Source of the DNA: JANQPX01 sp965204405
Lineage (GTDB): Bacteria > Pseudomonadota > Alphaproteobacteria > Geminicoccales > Geminicoccaceae
Assembly: GCA_965204405.1 (NCBI GenBank)
Contig: CBDBEN010000005.1
Location: forward strand, 2,418,001 to 2,482,000
Length of the DNA stretch: 64,000 nt
Direction of reading: 5' to 3'
Shown: positions 25,703-34,523 of the stretch, piece after piece
Numbering within the stretch: the stretch's first letter is position 1
Layout of the letters: each line of letters starts with the position of its first letter
Program-made: the position numbers and the translations under genes
The notes under the pieces: generated by a model
Told to the model about the DNA's origin: nothing
Databases searched by the model: none
Seen by the model: the letters and a program-made list of their open reading frames with translations, nothing else

Positions 25703-27457
25703 ATGGTGCGTATGGGGATGACGGTGTTGAAAACGGTCCTGGCCGGCTCAGCTCTCGCTTTGACATTCGCGGCACAGGTCGCTGCCCAGGCGCCGAAGCA
25801 GGAAGACCTTTCCAAGCACGAAACCAGTCCAGGCGATCAGTACCAGCCGAGCCTCGACGTCCTTCCCGAAGGTGAAGTCGAAGCGCCGGGCGCCAAGGAA
25901 GGCGTGCCGACGATGACCGATGAGGAATTCAATCGTGCCAAGGACATCTACTTCCAGCGCTGCGCCGGCTGCCACGGTGTGCTCAGGAACGGCGCGACCG
26001 GCAAGGCGCTGACCACGGATATCACCCGCGAACTCGGTTACGACTATCTGAACGCATTCATCACTTATGGTTCGCCTGCAGGCATGCCGAATTGGGGAAC
26101 GTCAGGCGACATGACCGAGGACGACATCGACCTGATGTCCCGCTACCTCCTGAACGAACCTCCAACACCGCCCGAATTCGGCATGCCGGAGATGCAGGAG
26201 ACATGGACCGTCCATGTTGCGCCGGAAAACCGGCCGACTGAGCAGATGAACGAACTCGATCTCGACAATCTTTTCTCGGTCACGCTTCGCGATACCGGCG
26301 AGGTCGCCCTGATCGACGGCGGCACCTACGAGATCGTCACCATCCTCAAGACCGGCTATGCCGTGCATATCTCCAGAATGTCCGCATCGGGTCGCTATAT
26401 CTTTGCTATAGGCCGCGATGCCAAGATCGATCTGATCGATCTCTGGATGGAGACGCCGCAGGTAGTCGCCGAGATCAAGGTCGGCATCGAGGCGCGTTCG
26501 GTCGAGACCTCGAAAATGGAAGGCTGGGAAGATCGATATGCCATCGCCGGCGCCTACTGGCCGCCGCAATATGTGATCATGGACGGCGATACCCTGGAGC
26601 CGCTTAAGATCGTTTCGACCCGTGGCATGATCTACGATACGCAAGAGTATCACCCGGAGCCGCGCGTCGCCGCGATCGTTGCCTCGCACAAGCACCCGGA
26701 ATTCGTGGTCAACGTGAAGGAAACCGGAAAGATCCTCATGGTGAACTATGAGGATATCGAGAACCTCAAGGTCACCACCATCGAGGCCGAGCGCTTCCTG
26801 CATGACGGCGGTTTCGACGAGACGGGCCGCTACTTCATGGTAGCGGCCAATGCCCGAAACAAGGTTGCCGTGGTCGACACAGAGACCAATCAATTGGTCA
26901 AGGTGCTGGAGACCGGTGGGGCGACACCGCATCCTGGCCGGGGAGCCAATTTCGAACATCCCGAATTTGGCCCGGTCTGGGCGACCAGCCATCTCGGTGA
27001 CGAGGTCATCTCCCTGATCGGCACCGACCCGGAAGGCCATCCCGAACAGGCATGGAACGTAGTGCAGACCCTCGAAGGCCAGGGCGGCGGCTCGCTGTTC
27101 ATCAAAACCCATCCGAACTCGAAAAACCTCTGGGTCGACACACCACTAAACCCCGAGGCCGAGCTTGCCTCCTCGGTCGCCGTCTTCAATCTCGACGACC
27201 TTGAGGCGGGCTACGAGACCATCCCAATCGGCGAGATGTCCGGTGTCACCGAGGGGGTGCGCCGTGTGGTTCAGGGCGAGTACAACAAAGAGGGCACCGA
27301 GGTCTGGTTCTCGGTCTGGAACGCCAAGGACCAGGAGAGCGCGATCGTCGTCATCGATGACGCCACTCGCGAGGTGAAGCATGTGATCAAGGACGAACGC
27401 CTGATCACGCCGACCGGGAAGTTCAACGTCTTCAACACCCGCAACGATGTTTATTAG
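25703..27457 (+). CDS. nirS: Cytochrome cd1 nitrite reductase NirS
   Basis: About 584 residues, the usual length. A signal peptide (MTVLKTVLAGSALALTFAAQ, cleavage near VAAQA) is followed by a cytochrome c domain with C87-A-G-C90-H91. The rest is an eight-bladed d1-heme propeller, seen in WMETPQVVAEIKVGIEARSV, then EGWEDRYAIAGAYWPPQY, SHKHPEFVVNV and the end segment TPTGKFNVFNT. It reduces nitrite to NO in the periplasm. Starts at GTG 25700 and ATG 25703 both follow AAGAAGGGA. The gene has its own Dnr box and a strong hairpin after its stop, so it can be expressed more than the cofactor genes behind it. Confidence 0.97.
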   Translation: MVRMGMTVLKTVLAGSALALTFAAQVAAQAPKQEDLSKHETSPGDQYQPSLDVLPEGEVEAPGAKEGVPTMTDEEFNRAKDIYFQRCAGCHGVLRNGATGKALTTDITRELGYDYLNAFITYGSPAGMPNWGTSGDMTEDDIDLMSRYLLNEPPTPPEFGMPEMQETWTVHVAPENRPTEQMNELDLDNLFSVTLRDTGEVALIDGGTYEIVTILKTGYAVHISRMSASGRYIFAIGRDAKIDLIDLWMETPQVVAEIKVGIEARSVETSKMEGWEDRYAIAGAYWPPQYVIMDGDTLEPLKIVSTRGMIYDTQEYHPEPRVAAIVASHKHPEFVVNVKETGKILMVNYEDIENLKVTTIEAERFLHDGGFDETGRYFMVAANARNKVAVVDTETNQLVKVLETGGATPHPGRGANFEHPEFGPVWATSHLGDEVISLIGTDPEGHPEQAWNVVQTLEGQGGGSLFIKTHPNSKNLWVDTPLNPEAELASSVAVFNLDDLEAGYETIPIGEMSGVTEGVRRVVQGEYNKEGTEVWFSVWNAKDQESAIVVIDDATREVKHVIKDERLITPTGKFNVFNTRNDVY

Positions 27458-27487
27458 AGCGCCGGCGCGATATTAGCCGGGCCAGCC

Positions 27488-27524
27488 GGGACGGCGGCCT
27501 CCCCAATAGTTCTACCGCCGTCCC
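27488..27524 (+). terminator. Stem-loop after nirS
   Basis: GGGACGGCGG (27488-27497) pairs perfectly with CCGCCGTCCC (27515-27524) across a 17-base loop, 31 bases after the nirS stop. It has only GACATT behind it, not a full U run. It probably acts as a partial terminator or mRNA stabiliser, giving abundant nirS message and lower readthrough into nirE. Confidence 0.7.
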
Positions 27525-27573
27525 GACATTATTCGGTCGCTTCAAATCAACGAACTGCGGGAGTGTGATCGAG

Positions 27574-28347
27574 ATGCCTAAGGTTTATCTGGTCGGCGCC
27601 GGCCCTGGTGACCCCGAACTTCTGACCGTCAAGGCGGCACGCCTTCTCCAATCCGCCGACACCGTGGTCTACGACCGTCTGGTCGGCGATGGCATCATGG
27701 ATCTCGTTCCTCAAGGCGCTGCCAGGATCTATGTCGGCAAGGAGCCCGGCTATCATCACATGGCGCAGGATGAGATCAACGATTTACTGTTTCGCACGGC
27801 ACGTCCCGGCCGCAATGTGGTTCGTCTGAAGGGAGGGGATCCATTCATATTCGGGCGGGGCAGTGAAGAAGCCCTCTACCTTCGTACTCGCGGCGTCAAT
27901 GTCGAGATCGTGCCGGGTATCACCGCGGCTTCCGGCTGCTGCAGCGCTATCGGCGTTCCGCTGACGCATCGTGGATATGCCACAGGCTTCCGTATCATCA
28001 CCGGCCACTGTAGCGCCGATCGGCCCCTCGACTATGATTGGCGCTGTCTCGCCGATCCCAAGACCACGCTCGTTGTTTATATGGGTCTTTCAAATTTGCC
28101 GGAGATCGCCCTCCAGCTTATGGCCCACGGCCTGCCAGGCTCGACGCCTGCTGCCGCCATTGCCAACGGCACATTGATGGAACAGGAAATCGTTCGCGCT
28201 GCCCTTGCCGATCTGCCGATCGAACTGCAAGCAGCCGCTTTGCCGTCGCCGGTGATGATTGTCATCGGCAAGGTCGTTGCGCTCATGGACGAACTCGCGC
28301 TCTCCGGTGTTCCGGATCTCGTCTTCGAGCAGGTGGGACATGCGTAG
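27574..28347 (+). CDS. nirE: Uroporphyrinogen-III C-methyltransferase NirE
   Basis: A 257-residue SUMT. The start VYLVGAGPGDPELLTVKAAR is the glycine-rich SAM loop. It continues with VVYDRLVGDGIMDL, NVVRLKGGDPFIFGRGSEEA and VEIVPGITAASGCCSAIGVP, all hallmarks of the CobA/CysG-A/NirE family. It methylates uroporphyrinogen III at C2 and C7 to precorrin-2, the first dedicated step to heme d1. ATG 27574 is chosen because GGGAG is then ten bases upstream, while the in-frame GTG at 27565 overlaps that site. It overlaps nirC by eight bases. Confidence 0.93.
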   Translation: MPKVYLVGAGPGDPELLTVKAARLLQSADTVVYDRLVGDGIMDLVPQGAARIYVGKEPGYHHMAQDEINDLLFRTARPGRNVVRLKGGDPFIFGRGSEEALYLRTRGVNVEIVPGITAASGCCSAIGVPLTHRGYATGFRIITGHCSADRPLDYDWRCLADPKTTLVVYMGLSNLPEIALQLMAHGLPGSTPAAAIANGTLMEQEIVRAALADLPIELQAAALPSPVMIVIGKVVALMDELALSGVPDLVFEQVGHA

Positions 28348-28681
28348 CTATTTCATACCGCTGTGTGTGGTGATGATTCTCGCACTCATCCCGGTCGCTA
28401 CAAAAGCCTGGTCTGGCGAGCTAGGTCCCGAACGGCAGGCGGAAATCCTGCATCTCCTGAGGCATGATTGCGGTTCTTGCCACGGCATAACCCTGAAGGG
28501 CGGTCTCGGTCCCCCGCTTCGCCCAGAGGAGATCGGCGACATCAGCGATGAAGCATTGGTCGAGACGATCTTGAACGGTCGCCCCGGAACGCCGATGGCG
28601 CCGTGGCGGATCAGTCTGAATGTAGCGGAAGCCGGCTGGCTGGTGCAGCGTTTGAAGGAAGGATTCGATGTTTCTGAATAG
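28340..28681 (+). CDS. nirC: Cytochrome c55x NirC
   Basis: A 113-residue monoheme cytochrome c with a signal peptide (SYFIPLCVVMILALIPVAT). The heme motif is C44-G-S-C47-H48 and the likely axial Met is in RPGTPMAPWR. NirC is thought to pass electrons to NirN or NirF in the last steps of heme d1 formation, or to NirS. Its ATG lies inside the nirE stop region and its end overlaps nirF by 14 bases, so the three are translated together. Confidence 0.88.
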   Translation: MRSYFIPLCVVMILALIPVATKAWSGELGPERQAEILHLLRHDCGSCHGITLKGGLGPPLRPEEIGDISDEALVETILNGRPGTPMAPWRISLNVAEAGWLVQRLKEGFDVSE

Positions 28682-29861
28682 ATGGGGCCTGTCACTTTTC
28701 ACGATATCGTTCCTGCTGCTTTCCGCCCTCAGCGCTGGGGCGGCCGAAGGCGAACTGCGTGGCACCGGCGATCTCGGCCTGGTGATCGAACGCGAAGCCG
28801 GCAAGATCGCAATTGTCGACACAACAGCGCAGCGGGTGCTGGGCAAGGTTGGGGGCCTAGGTGATCTCTCCCATGCTTCCGCCGTTTTCGACCGCAGTGG
28901 GCGGTTCGCCTATATTTTCGGTCGCGATGGCGGTCTCACCAAGGTCGATCTACTCAAACAAGCCATCGCGAAGCGGATCGTCCAGGCCGGCAATTCCATC
29001 GGTGGCGCAATCTCCCAGGATGGAAAGCTGATCGCCGTCTCCAATTATGAGCCCGGCGGAGTCAACGTGTTCGATGCCAACCTGGCCTTGGTTCATAATA
29101 TGACGGCGCGCCACGGAGATGATGGTACGACCTCCAAAGTTGTAGGGCTGGTGGATGCACCGGGGCAGCGGTTCGTATTCAGCCTCTATGACGCCGGCGA
29201 GATCTGGAGCGCTGATTTCTCCAATCCAGATGAGCCGCTGATCCGAAAATTTGGGGACATTGGCGTCCAACCTTATGATGGGCTGATTACGCCGGACGGC
29301 CGCCACTATCTCGCCGGCCTCTTCGGTGAGGACGGCATTTCTCTGCTCGATCTTTGGCACGAGGACAAGGGGCCGATCCGCATTCTCGACGGCTACGGTA
29401 GAGGCGAGGAACCACTGCCGGTCTACAAGATGCCTCATCTTGAAGGCTGGGCGGCTGCAGGCGATTTTCTGTTCCTGCCTGCAGTGGGCCGCCATGAGCT
29501 GTTGGTGGTCGACCGCAGGACTTTTGAAGAGCATGGCCGCGTCAAGGTGCATGGCCAGCCAATCTTCGCGGTCGCTCGTCCCGATGGCCGCCAGGTCTGG
29601 GTCAACTTCGCTCATCCCCATAACGACACCATTCAGGTGATCGACGTAGCAAGTCGGTCGATCGTGAAGAGCCTCCAGCCCGGCAAGGCTGCGCTTCACA
29701 TGGAATTCACGCCGCGCGGTGAGGCGGTTTGGATCTCCGTGCGTGATGAAAACCGGGTGGATGTCTACGACACGGCAACGTTTGAACGATTGGCCACGTT
29801 GGCAATCGACAAACCGAGTGGGATTTTCTTTACGGCTCGTGCCAATCGGATCGGCCTATGA
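28668..29861 (+). CDS. nirF: Heme d1 biosynthesis protein NirF
   Basis: A 397-residue d1-type beta propeller without the cytochrome c domain. It has an N-terminal export signal (LSLFTISFLLLSALSAGAAE), then LGLVIEREAGKIAIVDTTAQ, FAYIFGRDGGLTKVDL and LIAVSNYEPGGVNVFDA, and the end KPSGIFFTARANR parallels the NirS/NirN terminus. NirF acts periplasmically late in heme d1 assembly as a dehydrogenase-like step. In some species it is a lipoprotein, but no lipobox Cys is seen here. It overlaps nirD by four bases. Confidence 0.93.
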   Translation: MFLNRWGLSLFTISFLLLSALSAGAAEGELRGTGDLGLVIEREAGKIAIVDTTAQRVLGKVGGLGDLSHASAVFDRSGRFAYIFGRDGGLTKVDLLKQAIAKRIVQAGNSIGGAISQDGKLIAVSNYEPGGVNVFDANLALVHNMTARHGDDGTTSKVVGLVDAPGQRFVFSLYDAGEIWSADFSNPDEPLIRKFGDIGVQPYDGLITPDGRHYLAGLFGEDGISLLDLWHEDKGPIRILDGYGRGEEPLPVYKMPHLEGWAAAGDFLFLPAVGRHELLVVDRRTFEEHGRVKVHGQPIFAVARPDGRQVWVNFAHPHNDTIQVIDVASRSIVKSLQPGKAALHMEFTPRGEAVWISVRDENRVDVYDTATFERLATLAIDKPSGIFFTARANRIGL

Positions 29862-30328
29862 TGGCTGACGTTCTGCTTCGAGATCCGATCAACAGGGCGT
29901 TGCTCGATCGTTACCAGCGGGATTTTCCACTAACGACAGCGCCCTATGCTGAAATCGGTCGGGATCTCGGTATCGACGAGTCTGATGTGATCACGCGTCT
30001 CGATGTGCTGAAGGAGAGCGGAGCGATTTCGCGCATCGGCGCCGTCGTCGCTCCTCACCGGGCCGGTTGGAGTACGCTCGCCGCGATCACGGTCCCACCG
30101 GGAAGGCTCGACGAAGTTGCCGACCTGGTCTCAGCCTTCCCCGAAGTCAACCACAATTACGAGCGCGACCACGACGTCAATCTCTGGTTCGTGGTGACGG
30201 GGGAAGACAAAGATCATGTTACCTCCGTGCTCGATGAGATTGCCGACAAGACGCAATTGGAGGTTCTCGACCTGCCGCTGGAACAGGCTTTTCACATCGA
30301 CCTCGGATTTCCGCTGCAATGGTCATGA
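29858..30328 (+). CDS. nirD: Siroheme decarboxylase subunit NirD
   Basis: A 156-residue Lrp/AsnC-fold protein: N-terminal helix-turn-helix (YAEIGRDLGIDESDVITRLD) and a C-terminal RAM-like domain (TLAAITVPPGRLDEVADLVS, then NHNYERDHDVNLWFVVTGED). In the denitrification context NirD, NirL, NirG and NirH together remove two acetate carboxyls from siroheme, giving 12,18-didecarboxysiroheme. The NHNY motif distinguishes the D/G type from the L/H type. It overlaps nirL by ten bases. Confidence 0.9.
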   Translation: MMADVLLRDPINRALLDRYQRDFPLTTAPYAEIGRDLGIDESDVITRLDVLKESGAISRIGAVVAPHRAGWSTLAAITVPPGRLDEVADLVSAFPEVNHNYERDHDVNLWFVVTGEDKDHVTSVLDEIADKTQLEVLDLPLEQAFHIDLGFPLQWS

Positions 30329-30825
30329 CCGAGAAAGACACAACTGGTTTTGATCGGCTGTTGCTCGCCGCCATCGAGATTGGATTGCCGCTCGTCCCCC
30401 GCCCCTATGCCGAGATCGCCGATCGTCTCGGATGGCGAGAGGATCAGGTGATCGAACGGCTGCGGCATCTGGGCGCCAACGGCACCTTCAAGCGTTTCGG
30501 CGTCATCGTTCGCCATCACGAACTCGGCTACCGAGCCAATGCGATGACAGTCTTCGACATCGAAGAAACTGAGATCGAAGTCGCTGGCGAAAAACTTGCA
30601 GCACTCCCCTTTGTCACGCTTTGCTATCGCCGTCCGCGTCGCCCGCCGAGTTGGCCCTACAACCTTTTCTGCATGATCCACGGAAAGAACGAGGACGACG
30701 TTCGAAGCCAGGTTCATGAGGCTGCTGCTGCCGCCGATATCGAGGAGCGGCCAAGGGCTGTCTTGTTCAGCCGGCGACGTTTCAAGCAGCGAGGTGCTCG
30801 CTACCGATCGGGAACAGCAGCATGA
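30319..30825 (+). CDS. nirL: Siroheme decarboxylase subunit NirL
   Basis: 168 residues, Lrp/AsnC fold, with YAEIADRLGWREDQVIERLR, KRFGVIVRHHELGYRANAMT and the L/H-type LCYRRPRRPPSWPYNLFCMI segment. The two adjacent His residues in VRHHELGY are the sort used for substrate binding in siroheme decarboxylases. A partner of NirD in the complex. It ends in an ATGA overlap with nirG. The tail after RAVLFSRRRFKQRG is somewhat extended. Confidence 0.9.
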   Translation: MVMTEKDTTGFDRLLLAAIEIGLPLVPRPYAEIADRLGWREDQVIERLRHLGANGTFKRFGVIVRHHELGYRANAMTVFDIEETEIEVAGEKLAALPFVTLCYRRPRRPPSWPYNLFCMIHGKNEDDVRSQVHEAAAAADIEERPRAVLFSRRRFKQRGARYRSGTAA

Positions 30826-31268
30826 TCGATGCGATTGACAGGAAGTTGATCGACCGGCTGCAGGTTGGCATTCCGATTACGGAGACGCCATTCGCCGCGA
30901 TTGCGGTGGAACTGGATCTCGACGAGGATGACGTGATCCACCGGATCCAAGCTCTGCTGGACCAAAAAATACTCTCTCGCTTTGGCCCGATGTATGACGC
31001 CGTGCGTCTCGGCGGCGGTCTTACGCTTGCAGCGATGGCCGTCCCTGAAGATCGTTTCACCGAGGTCGCCGAGCTGGTCAACGCTCACCCCGAAGTTGCC
31101 CACAATTACCGCCGCAGCCATCGCTTCAACATGTGGTTCGTCCTTGCCACCGAACGATCTGGACGGATCAAGAGCGTCCTTAAGGAGATTGAGTCCGAAT
31201 GCGGCCTTGCCGTGCTCAACCTTCCGAAACTGGAAGAGTATTTTCTGGACTTGAGGCTGAAAGCATGA
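30822..31268 (+). CDS. nirG: Siroheme decarboxylase subunit NirG
   Basis: 148 residues, Lrp/AsnC fold, D/G type: ETPFAAIAVELDLDEDDVIH, then SRFGPMYDAVRLGGGLTLAA and HNYRRSHRFNMWFVLATERS. It parallels NirD, while NirL pairs with NirH. Overlaps nirH by four bases (ATGA). All four genes are separate here, unlike the fused nirD-nirL of some Paracoccus and Pseudomonas strains. Confidence 0.9.
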   Translation: MIDAIDRKLIDRLQVGIPITETPFAAIAVELDLDEDDVIHRIQALLDQKILSRFGPMYDAVRLGGGLTLAAMAVPEDRFTEVAELVNAHPEVAHNYRRSHRFNMWFVLATERSGRIKSVLKEIESECGLAVLNLPKLEEYFLDLRLKA

Positions 31269-31759
31269 GCGAGGATCCTCTCGATCTCGATGGCATCGAC
31301 CGGGCGTTGATCAAGGCGACCCAGGCAGGCCTACCACTGACCAAGCGCCCGTTTTCGGCTGTTGCCGAGTGCCTTGGCGTGAGCGAGCGCGAGGTGATGA
31401 ATCGGTTGGATCGGCTGCAGGTTGCAGGAGCTGTCCGCCGTATTGCCGCCGTTCCCAATCACTATGCGCTCGGCTACAGGGCCAACGGCATGTCGGTCTG
31501 GGATGTCGAGGGCGATGACGTTGATCGCCTCGGTCGCAAGGTCGGCGCCCTTCCGTTTGTCAGCCATTGCTATCGTAGGCCTCGCTGCCTGCCGGACTGG
31601 CCCTACAACCTCTTCGCTATGGTCCATGGACGGTCGAAGGGCGATGTCGAGGCTGAAGTCAGGGAGATCGCAATACTCCTCGGCGAAGCCGCAAAACGTC
31701 ACGACGTCCTTTACAGCACCGAAATCCTAAAGAAGACCGGCCTTCGTCTGGTTGGCTAG
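31265..31759 (+). CDS. nirH: Siroheme decarboxylase subunit NirH
   Basis: 164 residues, Lrp/AsnC fold, L/H type: KRPFSAVAECLGVSEREVMN, AAVPNHYALGYRANGMSVWD and HCYRRPRCLPDWPYNLFAMV. The ATG at 31265 overlaps the nirG stop; an upstream in-frame extension inside nirG is not used. It completes the DLGH decarboxylase set. nirJ starts nine bases downstream. Confidence 0.9.
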   Translation: MSEDPLDLDGIDRALIKATQAGLPLTKRPFSAVAECLGVSEREVMNRLDRLQVAGAVRRIAAVPNHYALGYRANGMSVWDVEGDDVDRLGRKVGALPFVSHCYRRPRCLPDWPYNLFAMVHGRSKGDVEAEVREIAILLGEAAKRHDVLYSTEILKKTGLRLVG

Positions 31760-31768
31760 GAGAAGCTT

Positions 31769-32992
31769 ATGTTCCGTCTCAGTCAATATATGCAGGAGTT
31801 GATCCAGCCGACACCGCTGCGCGCGAGAAAGCCGCCTGGGCCGGTGGTAATCTGGAACCTGATTCGACGCTGCAACCTGAACTGCATCCATTGCTACTCT
31901 CTCTCTGCCGACGTCGACTTTCAGGGCGAGTTGAGCACCGATCAGGTTTATGAGGTGATGGACGATCTTCGAGCCTTCGGCGTGCCGGTCCTGATTCTCT
32001 CCGGTGGCGAACCGCTTCTCCACCCCGATATTTTCGATATCTCGAAACGTGCAAAGGACATGGGCTTCTACACTGGTCTTTCCTCCAATGGTGCGCTGAT
32101 CGACGAGCCGCTTGCGGATAGGATCGCGGAGATCGGTTATGATTATGTCGGTGTCAGCCTGGACGGTATCGGCGAGGTCCATGACCGCTTTCGCCGTCAG
32201 GAAGGGGCGTTTGATGCAGCACTTCGGGGCATGAGCCTCTGCAAAGCGCGAAATATCAAAGTTGGTCTCCGCTTTACCATGACTGAGCGCAATGTCGAGA
32301 GCTTGCCCGAGATGCTCGATCTCATGGATCGGGAATCGATCGACAAGTTCTACCTGTCCCACCTGGTCTATGCCGGCCGCGGCAACCGCTATCGTGGCGA
32401 CGACGCCTATCACCGCACCACCCGTGATGCCATGAACCTGATTTTCGAGCGCTGCTGGAGCTACATCCAGCGTGGTATCAAAAAGGAATTCGTCACCGGC
32501 AACAACGATGCCGATGGCGTTTTTTTTCTACATTGGGTCCGAGACCGATTTCCGGGCAAAGCGGAGCACATCAAAAAGAAACTGGAACTGTGGGGTGGAA
32601 ATGCATCCGGGGTCAACGTCGCCAATATCGACAATCTGGGCAATGTTCATCCCGACACTTTCTGGTGGCACTATAATCTCGGCAACGTCAAGGAGCGGCC
32701 ATTCTCCGCAATCTGGCAAGATACGGCCGACCCGATCATGGCCGGTCTCAAAGCTAAGCCGCGGCCAGTCAAGGGCCGTTGCGCGGCCTGCAAGTATCAA
32801 AAAATTTGCGGCGGTAACACAAGGGTTCGAGCGATGCAGATCAGTGGCGATCCCTGGGCTGAGGACCCTGCCTGCTATCTCACCGACGACGAGATTGGCG
32901 TCACCCCCGGACCGCGGCTGGAGCTGACGCCCTATTCGAGAGAAAGCGCAAAGACAGCCAAGAAGTCTACCGATGCTATCCTGCCGGTCTAG
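31769..32992 (+). CDS. nirJ: Radical SAM heme d1 synthase NirJ
   Basis: A 407-residue radical-SAM enzyme with the 4Fe-4S motif C35-N-L-N-C39-I-H-C42, the glycine-rich LSGGEPLLHPDIF, and a C-terminal SPASM-like cysteine set (GRCAACKYQKICGGN and DPACYL) for a second cluster. It replaces two propionate side chains of didecarboxysiroheme with oxo groups. The start follows AGGAGAAGCTT. The last 20 bases overlap nirN. Confidence 0.95.
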   Translation: MFRLSQYMQELIQPTPLRARKPPGPVVIWNLIRRCNLNCIHCYSLSADVDFQGELSTDQVYEVMDDLRAFGVPVLILSGGEPLLHPDIFDISKRAKDMGFYTGLSSNGALIDEPLADRIAEIGYDYVGVSLDGIGEVHDRFRRQEGAFDAALRGMSLCKARNIKVGLRFTMTERNVESLPEMLDLMDRESIDKFYLSHLVYAGRGNRYRGDDAYHRTTRDAMNLIFERCWSYIQRGIKKEFVTGNNDADGVFFLHWVRDRFPGKAEHIKKKLELWGGNASGVNVANIDNLGNVHPDTFWWHYNLGNVKERPFSAIWQDTADPIMAGLKAKPRPVKGRCAACKYQKICGGNTRVRAMQISGDPWAEDPACYLTDDEIGVTPGPRLELTPYSRESAKTAKKSTDAILPV

Positions 32993-34523
32993 CCTCGTCG
33001 CCCTGGCCCTACTGTCTGCGCTCTCCTCGGCAGGCGCAGAGGAAGCACGTGACCTCTATGTCGAACATTGCGCCGAATGCCACGGCACCAATCGCCTCGG
33101 CGGCACCGGACCAGCGCTGATCCCGGAAAGCCTCGGCCGTCTGAAACAAGACAAGGCGACTGCGACCATCAAGCTGGGCCGGGTACAGACGCACATGCCC
33201 GCCTTCGATGGCATGCTTGATGATCAGCAAATCGAGGCGCTGGTCACGTTGATCTTCGAGCCGCTTCTTGAGATGCCGGTGCACGACATGGCCGCTATCG
33301 AGGCAACGCGAAAAGTTACAGAGAAACAGCTTGTCGATGCGCCCGTTCATGACGGGGATTTGATGAACTTGTTCGTTGTGGTCGAAAGCGGCGATCATCA
33401 CATCACCATTCTGGACGGTGACCGTTTCGAGCCGATCACCCGCTTTGCCTCGCGCTATGCTCTCCACGGCGGTCCGAAATTTTCGCCCGATGGCCGCTTC
33501 GTCCACTTCGCCTCGCGGGACGGCTGGATCACCCGCTACGATCTCTGGAGCCTGGAGGTTATCGCTGAAGTCCGTGCCGGCATCAACACGCGCAATATAG
33601 CGATTTCCGCCGATGGCACCGTCCTTGCCGTCGCCAATTTCCTTCCCCATAACCTCGTTCTTCTTGATGCAACAACGCTTGCGCCATTAGAGGTAATCGA
33701 GACCACCGACTTGCGTGGCAAGATTAGCTCCCGTGTCAGTGCGGTTTACCAGGCGGCACCACGGGACAGCTTTGTTGTCGCGATGAAGGACATCCCTGAA
33801 CTCTGGGAAGTTTCCTACGCCAACCCGCCTCCCGAAGGCTACGGGAGCTTCGTCCATAGCCACGAGATCGGTATGGTCGAAGCAGCCAGCGGCGGCCGCT
33901 TTCCTATACGCCGTACAGAACTTAAAGAACCGCTTGACGATTTCTTCTTTGATCAAAGCTATCGTCACGTCATCGGTTCCGCGCGAGACGGCGGTCGCGG
34001 CGTGGTGGTGCAGCTCGACGTGCGCCGCGAGATCGCCGAACTGCCGCTTCCCGGTCTTCCGCATCTCGGCTCTGGCATTAGCTGGGACTGGCAGGGCAGA
34101 CGCATCATGGCGACGCCCCACTTGAAGGAAAACGCGGTCAGTGTGATCGACATGGCGGACTGGCAAATCATCAAGCGGATCGACACCGAAGGACCGGGCT
34201 TCTTCATGCGGAGTCATGTAGCCAGCGACTACGCTTTCGTGGACGTGTTCTTCGGTCCTAACAAGGACGCAGTCCACGTCATCGACAAAGAAACGCTGCA
34301 GATCGCGAAAACGCTGCGTCCGGTACCCGGTAAAACGGCTGCCCATATCGAATTCACACGGGACGGCCGTCATGCGCTGCTCAGTATTTGGGACATGGAG
34401 GGCGCGGTGATCGTCTACGACACTGCGACTCTCGAAGAGGTCAAGCGCCTGCCCATGGTCAAGCCTTCGGGGAAATACAATGTCTGGAACAAGATCAGCC
34501 GCGACGAAGGCACCAGCCACTGA
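32973..34523 (+). CDS. nirN: Cytochrome c/d1-domain dehydrogenase NirN
   Basis: 516 residues: a signal peptide (LSCRSSLVALALLSALSSAG), a cytochrome c domain with C33-A-E-C36-H37 and a d1-type propeller closely related to NirS (YALHGGPKFSPDGRFVHFAS, ending MVKPSGKYNVWNKIS). NirN oxidises dihydro-heme d1 to heme d1 and hands it to NirS. It is shorter than NirS and has the CAECH, not CAGCH, motif. Overlaps the CbiX-like gene by 44 bases, a long overlap that suggests coupled translation. Confidence 0.93.
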   Translation: MLSCRSSLVALALLSALSSAGAEEARDLYVEHCAECHGTNRLGGTGPALIPESLGRLKQDKATATIKLGRVQTHMPAFDGMLDDQQIEALVTLIFEPLLEMPVHDMAAIEATRKVTEKQLVDAPVHDGDLMNLFVVVESGDHHITILDGDRFEPITRFASRYALHGGPKFSPDGRFVHFASRDGWITRYDLWSLEVIAEVRAGINTRNIAISADGTVLAVANFLPHNLVLLDATTLAPLEVIETTDLRGKISSRVSAVYQAAPRDSFVVAMKDIPELWEVSYANPPPEGYGSFVHSHEIGMVEAASGGRFPIRRTELKEPLDDFFFDQSYRHVIGSARDGGRGVVVQLDVRREIAELPLPGLPHLGSGISWDWQGRRIMATPHLKENAVSVIDMADWQIIKRIDTEGPGFFMRSHVASDYAFVDVFFGPNKDAVHVIDKETLQIAKTLRPVPGKTAAHIEFTRDGRHALLSIWDMEGAVIVYDTATLEEVKRLPMVKPSGKYNVWNKISRDEGTSH

